A DNA stretch of 64,000 nt, taken from NCBI RefSeq assembly GCF_049309525.1, contig NC_133370.1, forward strand, positions 49,188,869 through 49,252,868. The letters run 5' to 3'. This document shows, piece by piece, positions 12,011-27,100 of the stretch (the first letter of the stretch is position 1; the number at the start of each line of letters is the position of its first letter). This DNA comes from Garra rufa (Eukaryota; Chordata; Actinopteri; Cypriniformes; Cyprinidae). A program made the translations under genes and the position numbers. A model generated the notes under the pieces. That model saw only the letters and a program-made list of their open reading frames with translations, searched no databases and was not told the DNA's origin.

Positions 12011-15000
12011 TCAACACAGTTTCACTGATGATCCAATATCAAACCAAAACCCAGGATAGAGCGGCTGAGTGAATGTGGTGTGGACTGTGTGGATGAGGCT
12101 CATTGTGTCAGAGACGCTGTAGAAGGACAGAGTTCCTGCACTGTGATCCACAAACACTCCTATTCTACTGCTGACGGACTTTACAGGGAGATCAGTCTCT
12201 ATGTTATTGTGTTTGAATGAGTATCTGGAGGAAGAGCAGCGCAAACTCCAGGACTGATCATTATATCCAAACAAACACTCATTACCTCCTCCCTTTCTGC
12301 TGACGCTCTTATATGACACTGATATATACACAAAACCAAATCCACCAGCACTCCACTCCAGCTCCCAGTAACAGCGTCCACTCACACTCTCTCTACACAA
12401 CACCTGCGAATATTCATCAAATCTGTCTGGATGATCAGGATACAACTGGACTGTGTCAGTGTATGTAATCACTCTGTTGCTCTCAGACAGACGGAGGTGT
12501 TTATTCACTGTGTACAGATCCAGAGTGAGCTGATGGGAATCTGATGGAGATAAAACACATCAGAATCAGGAATTATGAATCTGTTTGATCTTCTTCATGT
12601 TCAGTGTATCATCAGTGTCTCAGTACAGATGACCAGATATCCTGTGCAAATCATCATTTACATCATCAATTAGAAAACTCTTCTTTCACCTTCTACAGGA
12701 AGAACATGAACACACTCAGTGAGTTTTTCTGCTTGTTTTCTTACTGACTTACATTGTAGGAAGTCCTTCCTGGTCCTGGGAACAATGTTGGTGAATGTGA
12801 CTGTGGAAATCAACAGACATGAACAGTGTGATTCTCATGATCCTGCATCCATTCCTAAGACATTTCTAATATGATGTTCTCCATGATATGAGATGATGAT
12901 GGACTCGTTTCTGAGAGCAGATCAATCTCCAGGACTTTACCTCTGTCTGAGATCTTCTTGAGCTCCTCTTTGCAGAAATCCTCCAGTTTGTCTCTCAGCT
13001 GACGGACAGATTCTCTCAGACCATCGAAGGAGACCACAGAAATGAAGGCATCATCATTTACGTCTGTAGATTCAGGAGGTACTGAGAGAGACTGGAAACT
13101 CTACAGAAAACAGAAATCAAAACTCATCAGCTCCACGCAGGGACATCATTTACACAAGTGAAAGAAAAGTTCAGACATGAGACCCATTTGAACAAGATTT
13201 CCACAGCCAAAAACCATTTGTGTCTTTCAAAAGATGATCAGATGAGAGTCTGACTGATGGTTATATAATAAGACACTCATGAAATGTTTCTCTGTGAGTC
13301 TCCTGTCACAGCAGGATCAGTCTCAAGTCCACTATGATGGTGTTGTTCTAGATGTCTGTTACCTGCAGGAACTGGATGTGATCCTGTGTGTGTGAAAGCT
13401 GCTCCAGCTCAGCGTCTCTCCTCCTCAGATCATTGATCTCCTGCTCCAGTCGCTCCAGTTGTTCTTCAGCTCGACTCACTGCTCGCTTTTCCTGATCTCT
13501 GATCAGCCGTATCAGCTCAGAGCGGCTTCTCTCAATGGAGCGGATGAGCTCAGTAAAGATCCTCTCACTGTCCTCCACTGCTGTCTGTGCAGAGCGCTGT
13601 TAGGACACACAGTGATTCAGGCTTCAGTGGGACTGAAAGAGACAAGAGAGTCTGAACTGAGACTGAGACAAACTTCTCTTCTTCTCCAGACTCACCTTAT
13701 AAGACTCCACAGCCTCTCTCAGCTGCTGAACATCTTTCTCTCTCTGCTGGATTCTCTGCTGGCAGTTCAGCTGCATCTCCTTCAAGTTTCTCTGTTGAGG
13801 AAAACAATGCTTAAAATGTTGTGTTGGCCCATTTCTTTTTCTATTTTTTTTTTTTTTATTGAATGGACTGATTTAATAATTTGAAAACAATTTAGTTTGT
13901 TTAATTTGTTAATTATAATTATTTGTGTTTATTTGATTATTTGTTTTGAATGGTATGGGTTTGTGTGTGGGAGACTTTTATTATTTAATGACGACTCTGC
14001 ATTTAGGGCAGGTGAGGAGTAGGTGGAGCGAGAGTAAGGGGAGGCGGACACAATTTTTATGCTGCCTTCATGTGATATCGGAAAGACTACACTACAGACC
14101 AAATAAAATAACATGAGAAAATTGCCTCCTTCAGAATACTGTACCGCACAGCACCCTACTGGAGGCAAGCCATGACTAGCTAGCATCTTCTCTTAATGGT
14201 ATTTTTAAAGACAACACTACGTTTAAATAGCGACGTTATTAAAATTCTTTATGCCCCAGCATTATGGGGGCTACAAACTAACCAACTAAGCAGCAGAGAA
14301 CTTTTAACATCATGCAATGCTTACCATTCAGTATAGTTTCGTTGCTGTCCGCCATGTTGAAAGGTCAAAGTTTATCCCATCTCGGCAGCTCGGGTATCAT
14401 AAAAAATTTCGAGCTTTTCAGTGGAAATTATAACGTGAGTGGGTGTTCATGTGCAATTTTGATGTCGGATTTTGGTATTTACCATAATTACGATAGCACA
14501 TGAAGGCAGCATTAGACCGTGGGTTTGGTGGATCGGAGCTAATGTTTTAGCAACTGTGAGTGTTAAGCACTATGTTTTTGTGAAAATAAAGCAATGGAAA
14601 AGATTAACCACGGACTTGCGCGTTGATTAATTTGCCCCCCTCTGGATAGTGGCTAGTCCCTGTAGCTGTGCAGCTACATTTAAGTCTAAAAATTGTCCAC
14701 AAAGACGCGGACTTGGATCACGCGCACGACCATCTGGCTATTGATGTGGATGTCTGCTGCTGTGCTGCATGGATGGATTATTCAGCGAACGAATAACGGA
14801 TGACCTGACTTCATTGAGACGCTGTTTGACTGTACTGTGCCGTGAGTAGCCATTTGGCAGGTTTACTTTGAATTAAGCTGGCTTTGGAGTGGCTATGGAC
14901 GTGTCGTTAAGCGTTAAGCTTTTACGATCTGATACGATGTGAAATGAAGGCTGTTTGTGAACGTGGAATGTTTTAAAGTACGATTTTCGGCACATATGCA

Positions 15001-18000
15001 CGTTTTGAAGTTTGATGGCGACGATGGCTATTGAAAGCAGTCTTGCTAGATGTTTTAAAGTTGTCTGATATAGGCAAAAGATTTAAGCCAATGCTAGTGG
15101 TTGATGCAAGAACTCAAGCTTGATTCTCATTCGAGCAGAACATGCAAAACGGTTGTGAACAGCAAGTGTTTATGATGACTGAGACTGATTGTATTGAAAT
15201 GGCAATGGAGAGTTTTAAATCACTTAGTGCTTCGCGTAGAGGAAAACTTGGGGCCTGCACAAGAAGAATGAATGAATTGAAGGCGTTGATGGCTGATGGG
15301 AGCAATTTTGAGAAAGTGGATGAACTTCATCTTGAATTTCAGAAGGCTCTGGATGAATTTTATCAAGTGCACGAGTCTGTACAATTGCTTTTATCCGATG
15401 ATGTCAAAGAAAATGAAAGGATTGACTGGTTTGAGCCAAAGAAGTTTACTTTTACTGAGTTCCTGAATGAGTTGGAGTTGTGGAAAAAGAAGCAGTCCGA
15501 TCCACAGACTCTGGTTGATCCTTCTGATAGTGTGTCTAATGTTTCAAGAACTTCAAAAGAACCAAGTAAATCTAAAACCAGTTAAATTCTGTCAGCTTGT
15601 GTGAAAATTGCAGCCGAAAAGGCAGCTTTACTTGCTCGTGCTGAAGCTCTTAAAAGGAAGCTTGCACTTGAGTTGGAAAAGGCTCATCTGGAATCCAAGA
15701 TGGAAGCTCTTACATTGCAGTCTGAAATCGATGCTGCAAATGCGAAGTTAAAGGTGTTGGAGATGTCCGAAGCAAGTTCATTGCAATGTTCTCACTCATC
15801 TGCTAAATTAAGAGATACTATGATTGAATATGTGGATAAAGCTGAAGAAAAATCGACTTTGATTGTTGATTCTGAATCATCTCCTCTGCATTTTAAAACT
15901 ATCGGAACAATTCCTAAGACACCACTTCAAAGGATCGTTCATGGAACTCGATTTCCATCAAGACTTACTGCTAACCAGACAGCAACTGCACCTACAACTA
16001 TGACTACACAAAGTGACCAGCAGCATGGCGCAGCTAATAACACCAACATTGCCAGTGTTGACTTTGGTCCTGTTTTACAAAGCCAAAGCGATCTGGCTGA
16101 TTTACTTGTGACTCAGCAGAAAAAAAGCTTCACTTCCTGTAAGGGAGATTCCAGTATTCAGCGGTGATCCTCTTGAATATAGACCTTTCATGAAATCTCT
16201 TATTCATAATATTGAAGAGAAAACGGATAACAATCAGGAGCGATTGTATTATCTGGAACAGTTCACGGCAGGTGAACCTAAGGAACTTGTTCGAATTTGT
16301 CTCTACATGAACGCTAACAGAGGTTATGCGGAAGCCAAACGTCTTTTAAAGCATCATTTTGGAGAGAAAAGAGAAAAGAGGAGAGCTACCGCCTGCAATA
16401 TTCTGGAACGCACGCAAAGAAGGCCAATCTTTTCTGACTTGGTAGCTTTCATTGAGAAACAAGCTACGATTCTTCTTGATCCAGTCTTTGGAGAAATTCA
16501 AGATCCAAAAACAAATTCTAACTTTAAGAAGACATCCACTGAACTTCCTATGCACAAATCTTCTTGTAGAAAAAGTTGTCACTAGTTTCTTCTGTTGAAG
16601 CATCAAAACAGAATTGTCAACCAAATCATCAATTCGATGCTAATGACACTTTTAATGTACCTTGCCTGTTTTGTCATTCTGATCCTTCAATGAATTCTTG
16701 TGTCAAAATGGTGGATGAGCCGCACAAGGATAAAATTGATTTCTTGAGAACGAATGGTCTTTGTTTTGCTTGTCTCAAAAAAGGCCATCTAACAAACGCC
16801 TGTAAAAAGCGTTTGACTTGTCAAATCTGTTCCAAAAAGCATCCAACAGTGTTGCATACCAAAAATGCTTCCTCATATGGAGGCTCACCTAATTCATTGA
16901 TTGATGTGCACAAGAAAGATTGTGATTGTTGCTAAGAAAGCTAACTCCAGCAGACCTGTTATGGCTGTTGTAGCTACTGAGCATACAGGGGCCAGTTCAG
17001 TTGAATGCAAACTTGCAATTGTTCCAGTGAAAATAAAAGCCACCAAAGGTAGTAGAGTTCTTCAAACTATGCTTTCTTAGATCCTGGAAGTTCAGCCACA
17101 TTCTGTACAGAGAGTTTGATGAGACGGTTGAACATGGCTGGAAAACGAATTGAGATTTTGCTTAAAACAATGGGACAGGAAAAGCCTGTCAAAACTTTTC
17201 GTCTGAGTGGCTTGGAAGTAAGTGGGCTGGACAGTGACTACTTCATAGAATTACCTGAAGTCTTTACACAAAGTTCAATTCCGGTTAGCCAGGAGAATAT
17301 ACCAAGGGAAGAGGACATAAAGAAATGGGCGTATCTGAAAGATGTTCGATTGTGTTCCATAGAAGCAGATGTTGATCTGTTGATTGGGGTCAATATCCCA
17401 AAAGCAATGGAACCCTTGAGGATTATTAACAGCGGTCCAGACATGTTTAGGATGGCTTGTTAATGGTCCACTGAGTGGTAACTCATCCACAGATGTACAG
17501 GGACGACCATTTGTGTCTTCTAATAGAATCTCAGTGGCTAAACTGGACGATTTGTTAAAAGAACAATATAATAATCACTTCCCAGAGCAAGCATGTGATA
17601 AAAAACCTGAATTTTCTTATGAAGATCAGAAATTCTTAGAAATTGTTAACAACTCTGTTGTTAGACAAGATGGTCATTACCAAATATGTCTTCCGTTTCG
17701 TAAACCTAACATCACCATGCCTAACAACAAAAAGTTTGCAGAACTTGAACGCGAGGGGGAAGGCTGAGTAACGCGAGAATCAAGGAGATCGGGTGCATAA
17801 TCCAAGATGGCGGCTCACTGCTGCTAGACATTCAGAAAACAACTTTTCCCCCTCTCTTTTTTTGGACTGTGTATATATATATTTTTTTCTCCCGTTTTCT
17901 AAACCAGACCATACCGTATTTGCATCCCATTTCAAAACTGGACCATAACGTTTTTGCAACCTGGATTACCTTGAGGAATACATCGACACGCATTATACCA

Positions 18001-21000
18001 AACTTTACAGCAACATGAACAAGGATAACGCTGATGACAACAAAAAAAGTAAAGGCAACCTCACTCCAAACTACAAGAGACCCCGTCCCAGTTCACTTTC
18101 CAGCACAGGTACAACACCATCCACATCACCAAAACCGCCGTGTTGCACTGAGGTAAGCGACATTTTACTCTCCATTGAAAAAAAAAAAAACTTTCCGGAC
18201 TCGATGCAAGGATCGCGCTAATAGAAGTAATACATAAAGATTTTCAAGAACTACGGCACAGTTTAGAATTCAGCCAAGAACAGATAGACACTCTCACTTT
18301 TTAAAGGACTGCGTTCACACTCTTACAGCCGAACTCACCTCCATTGTTTCACAAAACAAAGCTATGAAAGAAAGCATTCTGGACTTACAATCACGTAGCA
18401 TGAGGGACAATTTAGTTTTTACAGGCATCCCGGAACAAACCCCAGATGATCCCGAAAAATCAGTAAAGGACTTCATGATTAAACAACTCAACTGTACAGA
18501 ACATCACTTTTCACCCGGTGCATCGGATCAGATCTCAAAACAATAACAATCAAAATTCGAACATTACAAACAAAAAGAACTGGTTCAGAGGCAAGGCAAA
18601 CAACTCAAAGGCACAAACTCTGGACTCAATGATCAATACCCAAAGGACATACTGGAACGTTGCAAACACCTCTTCCCAATCAGAAAACAAATGATGAATG
18701 AAGGAAAAAAGGCAATCATCTCTGTGGACAAACTTTACATAAATGGACAGTTATATCGAGACAGAGGCATTACTCCCTGGCTTTTCTGATTTTTTTCTTT
18801 TCTTTTTCTCATCTTCATTCCAGAATTAGCAAATAACTGATGATTATAAATAGTCTATCCTTACCTCACTCCCCAGTACCCCTCTCTCTTCCTTCTCCTC
18901 CTCCCTCTTCTCCCTCTGTCACTCTCTACTTTTCCACATTTTATATCATGAAATGTAATATATATTGCACCTAGATCTCACGCCTCCCGAACCTATTTAC
19001 CTTGTCTCACACTATGTCTTTATTTAATGGTCTTAGTTTTGCTGTTGTTGTTGTTTTGCTACATACACAGTGTCATTTGGGTTTCTTCAGTTACATTAGC
19101 CTGTCAACAACATCAAAATGTTATGCACACACATGTACACATGGTCATGATTCCATAAATATATACACACACAGCTACACACACCACTCATACATCTTTA
19201 CAGTAATTTCACTTTCATAACATGTCTTCTATTAATTTTCTAACCTGGAATGTCCGTGGAATTGGCTCTCATGCAAAGAAGGTCAAAGTCTTGAAACATT
19301 TAAATAAACTAAAAGCAGACATATGCCTTTTACAAGAAACACATCTATCAGATTCAGATCAAGATAAAATTAAATCATCCGAATACAATCATTTATTCTC
19401 AGCTCACTACAATACAAAACAAAGAGGAGTTTGCATTCTGATAAATAAAAAAATCCCATTTGTTCATAATACCACTATAGATCCAGAGGGACGATTTATT
19501 ATCATAAACATCTCAATCAATAATAGCCCAGTTACAATTGGCAATCTATATGGCCCAAACACAGACGACCCATCTTTTTTTCAAAACTTCTTTTCCACCA
19601 TTTCAAATATTTCTAATTGTCCAATCATAATAGCAGGGGATTTCAATACAGTTCTTAACCCAGCAATAGACCGATCTAATAATTCAAGTAATAGACGCTT
19701 TTGGCAATCAGCAGAAACCATAAAACATTTCATGAGTGATTTTGGTCTTGGCGATAGTTGGCGATTACAACATCCAAATGTTAAAGAATACTCGTTTTTC
19801 TCACCAGTCGATCGCACATGTTCCTGTATTGATTTTTTTCTCACTAGTAATTCTCTCATATCAAATATTTCGGAATCAAAGATCCATCCTATTTTCAATA
19901 GTGACCATGCCTCAGTAACATTAAAATGGAATAGAACTGAATTTCATAACCCTATTACCAGATGGCGGTTTAACATATCTCTCCCGAAAGATCCAAATTT
20001 TGACAGCTATTTTAAAAGGGAGTGGGCTTTCTTTCTAGAAATGAATGACATCTCTGAATCATCTCCCTCTCTTTTGTGGGAAACAGGAAAAACAGTACTT
20101 AGAGGGAAAATAATTTCATATTCCGTTAACAAAAAAAAAAAGGAAAAAGATCAAGAAGCAGAATTGGAACAAAAAATCAAAGAACTTCAAAATATCAATA
20201 TAAATAATCCAACAGAAGAAACACAAAACAAATTAAGAGAATACAAATTAAAACTAAATGAAATAATTAACAAACACACTCAATTCCTGATTCACAGGCT
20301 TAGACAAAAATATTTTCATCATAGTAACAAATCTGTTAAATATCTGGCAAATCAACTTAAACGAAACAAGGAAAAAGCAACCATTTCAGTTATTACAGAC
20401 TCAGCGGGGAAATCTACCAACTCACCAGATGAAATCAATCATATCTTTCAAAATTCCTACAGCAAATTATACTCAGCAGAAAAAGACCCAAATCAGAATG
20501 ACATCAACTCTTTTCTCAATAGTATCACTCTGCCACAACTGAATGAACACCAAAAAACAGCCTTAAATCACCCATAACACAACATGAACTTCATACAGCA
20601 TTACAACATATGCCTAATAATAAAGCACCAGGTCCTGATGGATTCCCTGCTGAATTCTACAAAGATGGCGGCCGCCGGTAAATTTCTTGCAGGTACTGTC
20701 TGTATAAATCTTCTTGTAAATAAACTACCGGTGCTTTTTCTCAATGTCTCATTTTAAATGTCAGGGCCCTTGGAAGTCTACCAACGAAGTGTGGAGCTAC
20801 TTTGTGCCTCGTAAATGGCATAAAACAGTGATTTATTTACATGGCTAGTCCGATGCCCTATTCACCCTCATCGACAACCTGTTGTTTGCATCGGCTAACT
20901 ATCCCCAGATTTCGGACTGCAGGACACAAACCGAGATGAGATATGCAAGGTACGTTCACACTCGGTATAATGATTCAACACACTTTAGGTCAATATCACA

Positions 21001-24000
21001 CCGGACTTCTCCTTTAAGTGAGTCACAACAAAAATTAAAATTACCAACAAGCATGAATACAGCTACAATTTCACTTTTCCTCAAACCAAAAAAGATCCCA
21101 AATTACCATCAAGCTATTGTCCCATCTCTCTGATCAATGCTGACATTAAAATCATCACCAAAGTATTAGCCTACAGAATAGAAATGGTCTTATCATCTAT
21201 AATACATCCATATCAAACCGGTTTCATTAAAGGAAGACAAGCATACACCAATACACGCAGACTGTTCAACTTAATGCATTATTCTTCAAATCATAGTCAC
21301 TTTGGACGCAGAGAAGGCATTTGATAGGGTAAACTGGAAATTCCTGTTTTCCACATTAGAGAGGTTTGGTTTCGGGGAGTCATTCATTAATTGGATCAAA
21401 ATTTTATATACATCACCTTCAGCCACTGTTATCACCAATGGACTAACATCACGTAGCTTCACACTGCACCGGGGTACTAGACAAGGATGCCCACTCTCCC
21501 CCTCATTATTCACCATTTTTATTGAACCACTGGCAGCAGCCATCCGTCAAAACAGTTACATTAAAGGAATTCAAACATTAAACATACAGCACAAAATCAG
21601 CCTTTACGCAGATGACATACTACTATATTTACAAGACCCTCCATCATCATTACAAGAAACAATTAAGCTTATTGATTCATTATCTCATATTTCTGAATAC
21701 TCAGTCAACTGGAGTAAATCATCTATTCTCTCTTTAAATCATAAAAGCTTGGATGTGACATCCCAAATATCACCTATCCCTTTCTGCACCAATCACATCA
21801 CATGTTTAGGTATTAATATTTCCCCTAAGCTGTCAGACCTAGTTAGTCTTAATTTCACCCCATTACTCAAAAAAATAAATGACGATCTTCAACGTTGGAT
21901 GAACTTATCACTATCCATTATGGGCAGAATATCAGCAATTAAAATGACCAAACCTCCTTAAAATGAACTATTTATTTTCAATGATTCCTAACTATTCAAT
22001 TCAACCCACCCTCATCTGGTTTAAATCTCTGGACTCAATCATTACCAAATTTTACTGGAAAAATGAGACCCCTCGAATTAAATTGACTACTCTACAGAAA
22101 CCAAAAACACAAGGAGGATTGGAAGCACCACACTTCTACCACTACTTTCTGGCTAATCAGCTTCAATATATATATAAATGGATTCACCCAAACACATCAG
22201 AATACACATGGCTAGATATTGAGCAAACAATTTGTAAAGACATTAGCACTACAGATTTACCGTTTTTGAGTCAGACAATCAAAAAACACTCCTGTTTAAA
22301 ATCACCAACTATAGCAACAGCTCTGACAGCTTGGTAAAAAATTTCACCAGTTTACAAATACTCCACTTGCATCATCTAAATTCACACCCATTTGGAATAA
22401 CCCAGATTTTACAATTAATAAAAAGCCACTTAACATGCACACATGGGCTGAGAAGGGCATCACACAACTTCAACACATCTTTCATAGTAATACTCTGGCT
22501 TCCTTTTCATACTTGGTCCAGAGATACGGCATCAGGAGAGATAGTTTTCTGGAATATCTACAACTCAAAACAACTATCCAATCAAAAATCAATATTCGGA
22601 CTGTTAAACTTGACCTTTCACCATCGATTTTAGAATTAATTGATATCATCCTCAAAAAAGCTTCTCTCCAAAATATATAAAATAATAATAAAATCAGACA
22701 ACACAATAAGTTTACCAAATACGAAATGGGAATCAGACCTATCTATCACTCCTGATGATGATTTCTGGACACATATTTGCAAAAATATCTATTTCATGAC
22801 AAAAAATCCCAACTTATACAGTACAAGGTACTTAACAGAGCTCACCTAACCGGACAAAAAAATTGTTTAAAATGGGATTCACTTCAGAAACACGTTCACA
22901 TTGTACCCAAAATAACCCAGACACATATATACACGCCCTTTGGTATTGTACGCCAATTAAATTTTTTGGGGAAAATGTCATTAAATCACTATCCATCACT
23001 ATGGGATGTCACATCCCAATTTCTCCATCACTCTGTTTACTAGGCGATATATCCGTAATCAGTTTAAATAATATAAACAGTCAGTTACTCCTAGTGGCAC
23101 TAGCTATCGCCAAGAAAACTATCCTCATGAACTGGAAATCAAGAAATTCCATACATATCGCATCCTGAAAGAATCTATTAATTGATTATATTTCGATGGA
23201 AAATCTATCCAAATCACTTTACAGTAATACAGAAGAATAACACCCCTTTTGGTCATCACTCCTTACCCTTCAACAGTCATAAATCTGTTGACCTTCTTTG
23301 TCTGAGACCAACCACTACAAAGCATCATCACCTATCTGTGTTAATTTGAATATTAATATTTGAGTGTTTTTGGGAGGGGTGAAAGACAACAGCAAGGTTT
23401 TTTTTGGCCTCTGGTCTCTGGGCGGCTGTGACATCCAGGTCCATAACTGATGTGGTGAAGTTGAAATATGGGTGGGTGGGCGCGTATCCCCCCACCTGTT
23501 CACCTGAGCTTGCGCCTCGGGGACCTCTTTACCTGGCTGGTTCTGGCCTGCATCCCTCGCTATTTTAATGCATCACCTATTAGCTGAAATACATACACAC
23601 CTATTAAATGCTCAACTTAGAATTTATGTATTTACATAAATGTAGGACTATAAAGAGAAAAAGAAAAATGTGTGAATATTTACACATACATAGGGTAGGT
23701 GGGCTGTGTGGGTGGGTCAGGTCCTTGGCCTGGGCTGCCTTCACGTCTCACCTTTTTAATGCATCACAAACTAGCTGAAACATACAATCCTCTACACATC
23801 TACACACTTAATTGAAATAAATTACAAACATATAAGGAAGGTGAGGCATGTAGATGCTGACTAGGGATGGCTAGGGTTTTGAGGGATGGGTGGGGCTTTT
23901 GGGCCCTGTTGCATTCTTCTCCGGCACCAATGTTGGGACGTGGCATGTGGTAGCCATGGAGGGATCAGAGGCAAGCCTAAAAATTACTATTATTGTTATT

Positions 24001-24150
24001 ATTATTATTATTATTAGTAGTAGTAGTAGTAGTAGTAGTATTTATTCTTTTTTTTTTAAGTTATAATTCAATACAATTGTTATTATTACTTGCCTTCCTC
24101 ATTGTCCTCCACCCTTTCCAATTCTCTTTAAATCTCCAAACTCCAACTTG

Positions 24151-24182
<32 letters not shown>

Positions 24183-27100
24183 GCAATTTTTTTTTATTAT
24201 TGTTGTAGTTATTGTTGTTATAGGTATAATGGTTATTATTATTGCTAATAATATTTGATATATCCAATGGCTTCCTTTTTTAATTGTTATTACTACTACT
24301 ATTATTGTTATTATTATTATTATATTTATTAATAATCTGTTAGATATTATTTCACTTATGTACTACCTCTCCCACCCCAAGATGCAATAACTGGCTCACA
24401 TGCGCAGACATTCGCATACACACATGATCATAATGTTCACAGACACATAAATACATACACTGTTATATGAATGCACTTGTAATATTAGATATCAGTATAT
24501 ATGTTGAAATTGCTTCTATATCTAAATATTGTCATATTCTTTACTTGTTTTTTGTTTATTTTTGTTTTCGTTATGTGTTATATGTTTGGTGTAATATTGT
24601 CATATTCACTACTTGCATAATAAAAAAATGAATAAATAAATAAAGTTTGCAGAACAACGAGCCCTAAGTATACTCAAGAGGTTTAAGAAGGATGAAGAAT
24701 TCTTATCAGACTACAAAGATTTTATTGCCGACATCCTAAAAAAGGGTCATGCAGAAAAGGTACCAGAAGGAGCTTGATAGAAATGATGGTAGAGCATGGT
24801 ACATCCCCCATCATGGAATCTACCATAAAAGAAAAAAGAAAATCAGAGTGGTATTTGATTGTGCTGCCTCATTCCAAGGTTCTTCGTTGAATTCAGAATT
24901 GTTTCAGAGTCCAGATCTCACGAATACCCTCTCAGGTGTAATCCTCTGGTTTCACCAAGAACCTATAGCTGTGATGGCGGATATCGAGGGGATGTTTCAC
25001 CAAGTAAAGGTTCCTAAGGAGTTCCTTGACTTTTTGAGATTCTTGTGGTGGCCTGATGGGGATATTGATCAACCGTTGAAAGAGTTCAGAATGACTGTAC
25101 ATCTCTTTGGAGCCGTTTCCTCCCCCAGTTGTGCCAGCTTTGCGTTAAGGAAGACGGCAGATGATAATGAAGGCAAAGTTGATTCAGAAGCTTTATCCAC
25201 AATTCGTAACAACTTTTATTTGGATGATTGCCTCAAGTCTGTCTCGGATGAAAGACAAGCCATCAGGTTGGTGCAGGAGCTCATTGCAGTATGTGCTACT
25301 GGTGGATTTAAACTCACCAAATGGGTAAGTAATAGCCGCAATGTACTAGCTTCAATCTCTGTGGAGGAGAGATCTAAAGAAGTGAGACATCTCGACTTGT
25401 GCAGAGATGAACTTCCTGTGGATAGCGCATTGGGACTTCAGTGGAATAAAGAGTCTGATACTTTTGTCTTCAAAATATGTTTGAAACAATGACAGTTTAC
25501 CAGAAGAGGCATTTTGTCAGTTACCAATTCAGTCTATGACCCGCTTGGATTTCTTGCTCCAGTCATGCTGCCAGCTAAAATAATTGGACAGGAGTTGTGC
25601 AGGATGAATTACGGATGGGATGAAGAAATTCCTGCAGCCTTTGCACAAAAATGGGACAGGTGGCTAGAGGAGCTCAAGCTACTTTCGAATTTGAGCTTTA
25701 GTAAATGCTTTGTACCCGACAACTTTGGAAAAATATGTAGTGCTCAATTACACCACTTCTGTGATGCTAGCGAAATCGGCTATGGTACGGCTAGCTATTT
25801 ACGTCTTGCAGATGACAGTGGTTCTGTCCATGTTGTTTTTGTGATGGATAAAGCAAGAGTAGCCCCACTAAAAGTGACGACTATCCCTAGACTCAAATTG
25901 GTTGCCGCAGTTCTCGCTTCAAAAGTCGATAGAATGTTGCAGGAAGAACTGGAGCTAGTTTTGGATGATTCTGTGTTTTGGATGGACAGTACATCAGTCC
26001 TCAAATACATCTCGAATGACACTAGCAGATTCCAGACATATGTAGCTAATAGAGTTTCAACTATTCAACTAGTCACAGAAGTTTCAGTGGCGTTATGTGA
26101 AGTCTGCTGCTAATCCCGCTGATGACGCCTCTCGCGGTGTAAGGTCTAGCTCATTCAAGAATGATGGAAGATGGTTTAAAGGTCCAGAATATTTGAAAAG
26201 CCCTGTTGCAGACTGGCCTGAATTGCCTCAAGAATCACTTTGCATTTCAGACAGTGATCCATTGTGATCTTTATGTGTACGCTGTTAATGGACCATATTC
26301 ATAAGATGTCCGGTCATTGTGGTAGAAGCCAACTGCTTGCCAAACTCCATAAAAGGTATTGGATTACCAAAGGTAATGCTGTTGCCAGAAAAGTCATCAG
26401 GGATTGTCTATTCTGCAGACGTTGGCATGGATCTGCAATTGAACAAAAGATGGCAGATTTGCCCCTAAATCGAATCACTCCTGATTTACCACCCTTCAGT
26501 CACGTTGGAATCGATTACTTTGGTCCCATTGAGGTGAAGAGGGGGAGAGCACATGTCAAAAGATATGGAGTGATATTTACCTGCTTCAGTAGTAGAGCTG
26601 TTCATCTTGTAATGGCTTATTCGCTGAACACAGATTCCTGTATTTGTGCTCTTAGAAGATGTATGTGTAAAAGGGGTCAAGTTGAAGAGTTAATTTCGGA
26701 TAACGGAACCAACTTTATTGGTGCAGAGCGAGAATTGAGAGAGGCACTACTGCTGAGAGAGAATGTGAAGTGGGACAGAATCATTCGAATTGTCAAAAAG
26801 ATCCTATACTCTGTCTTGAGAAAGCAGACTCTTGACGATGAAGGCCTACAGACTGCTTTATGTGAAGTGGAAGCTATACTCAATGATCGTCCAACTACTA
26901 CAGTTTCAGAGGATGCCAAAGACCCAGAACCTTTAACCCCTAATCATTTGCTTCAGTTGAAAGGAATTCCTATCTTGCCTCCCGGGATTTTTCAGAAGGA
27001 CGACATCTATTCCAGAAGAAGATGGAAACAAGTACAGTACATCTGCGATCTTTTCTGGAAACGATGGATTAGAGAGTACCTCCTGTTAATGCAGAAGAGG

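Larger units (their letters stand above)
17745..24641 (+). mobile_element. L1-type LINE nested in the BEL RT gene
   Basis: The insertion is flanked by the perfect 14-bp repeat AAAGTTTGCAGAAC (17731-17744 and 24642-24655). It ends in an AATAAATAAATAAA tail and contains an L1-like ORF1, an APE endonuclease/RT ORF2 and a long 3' UTR. At 6.9 kb it looks near full length. Both ORFs are broken, and a ~350-bp repeat is inserted in ORF2 (20663-21017). Clade placement (L1) rests on ORF1 type and the APE-RT order. Confidence 0.9.

Noticed and set aside
13459..13884. Long plus-strand frame (MFFSSTHCSLFLISDQPYQL…) found opposite exons 2-3 in all six units
   Set aside because: It lies exactly antisense to the coiled-coil exons and the intron between them, and its conservation is explained by the sense exons. 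No independent motif or start context.
24000..24330. Trinucleotide-rich block as a possible CRISPR-like or satellite array
   Set aside because: Simple TTA/TAG microsatellites in a LINE 3' UTR; no spacer-repeat pattern.
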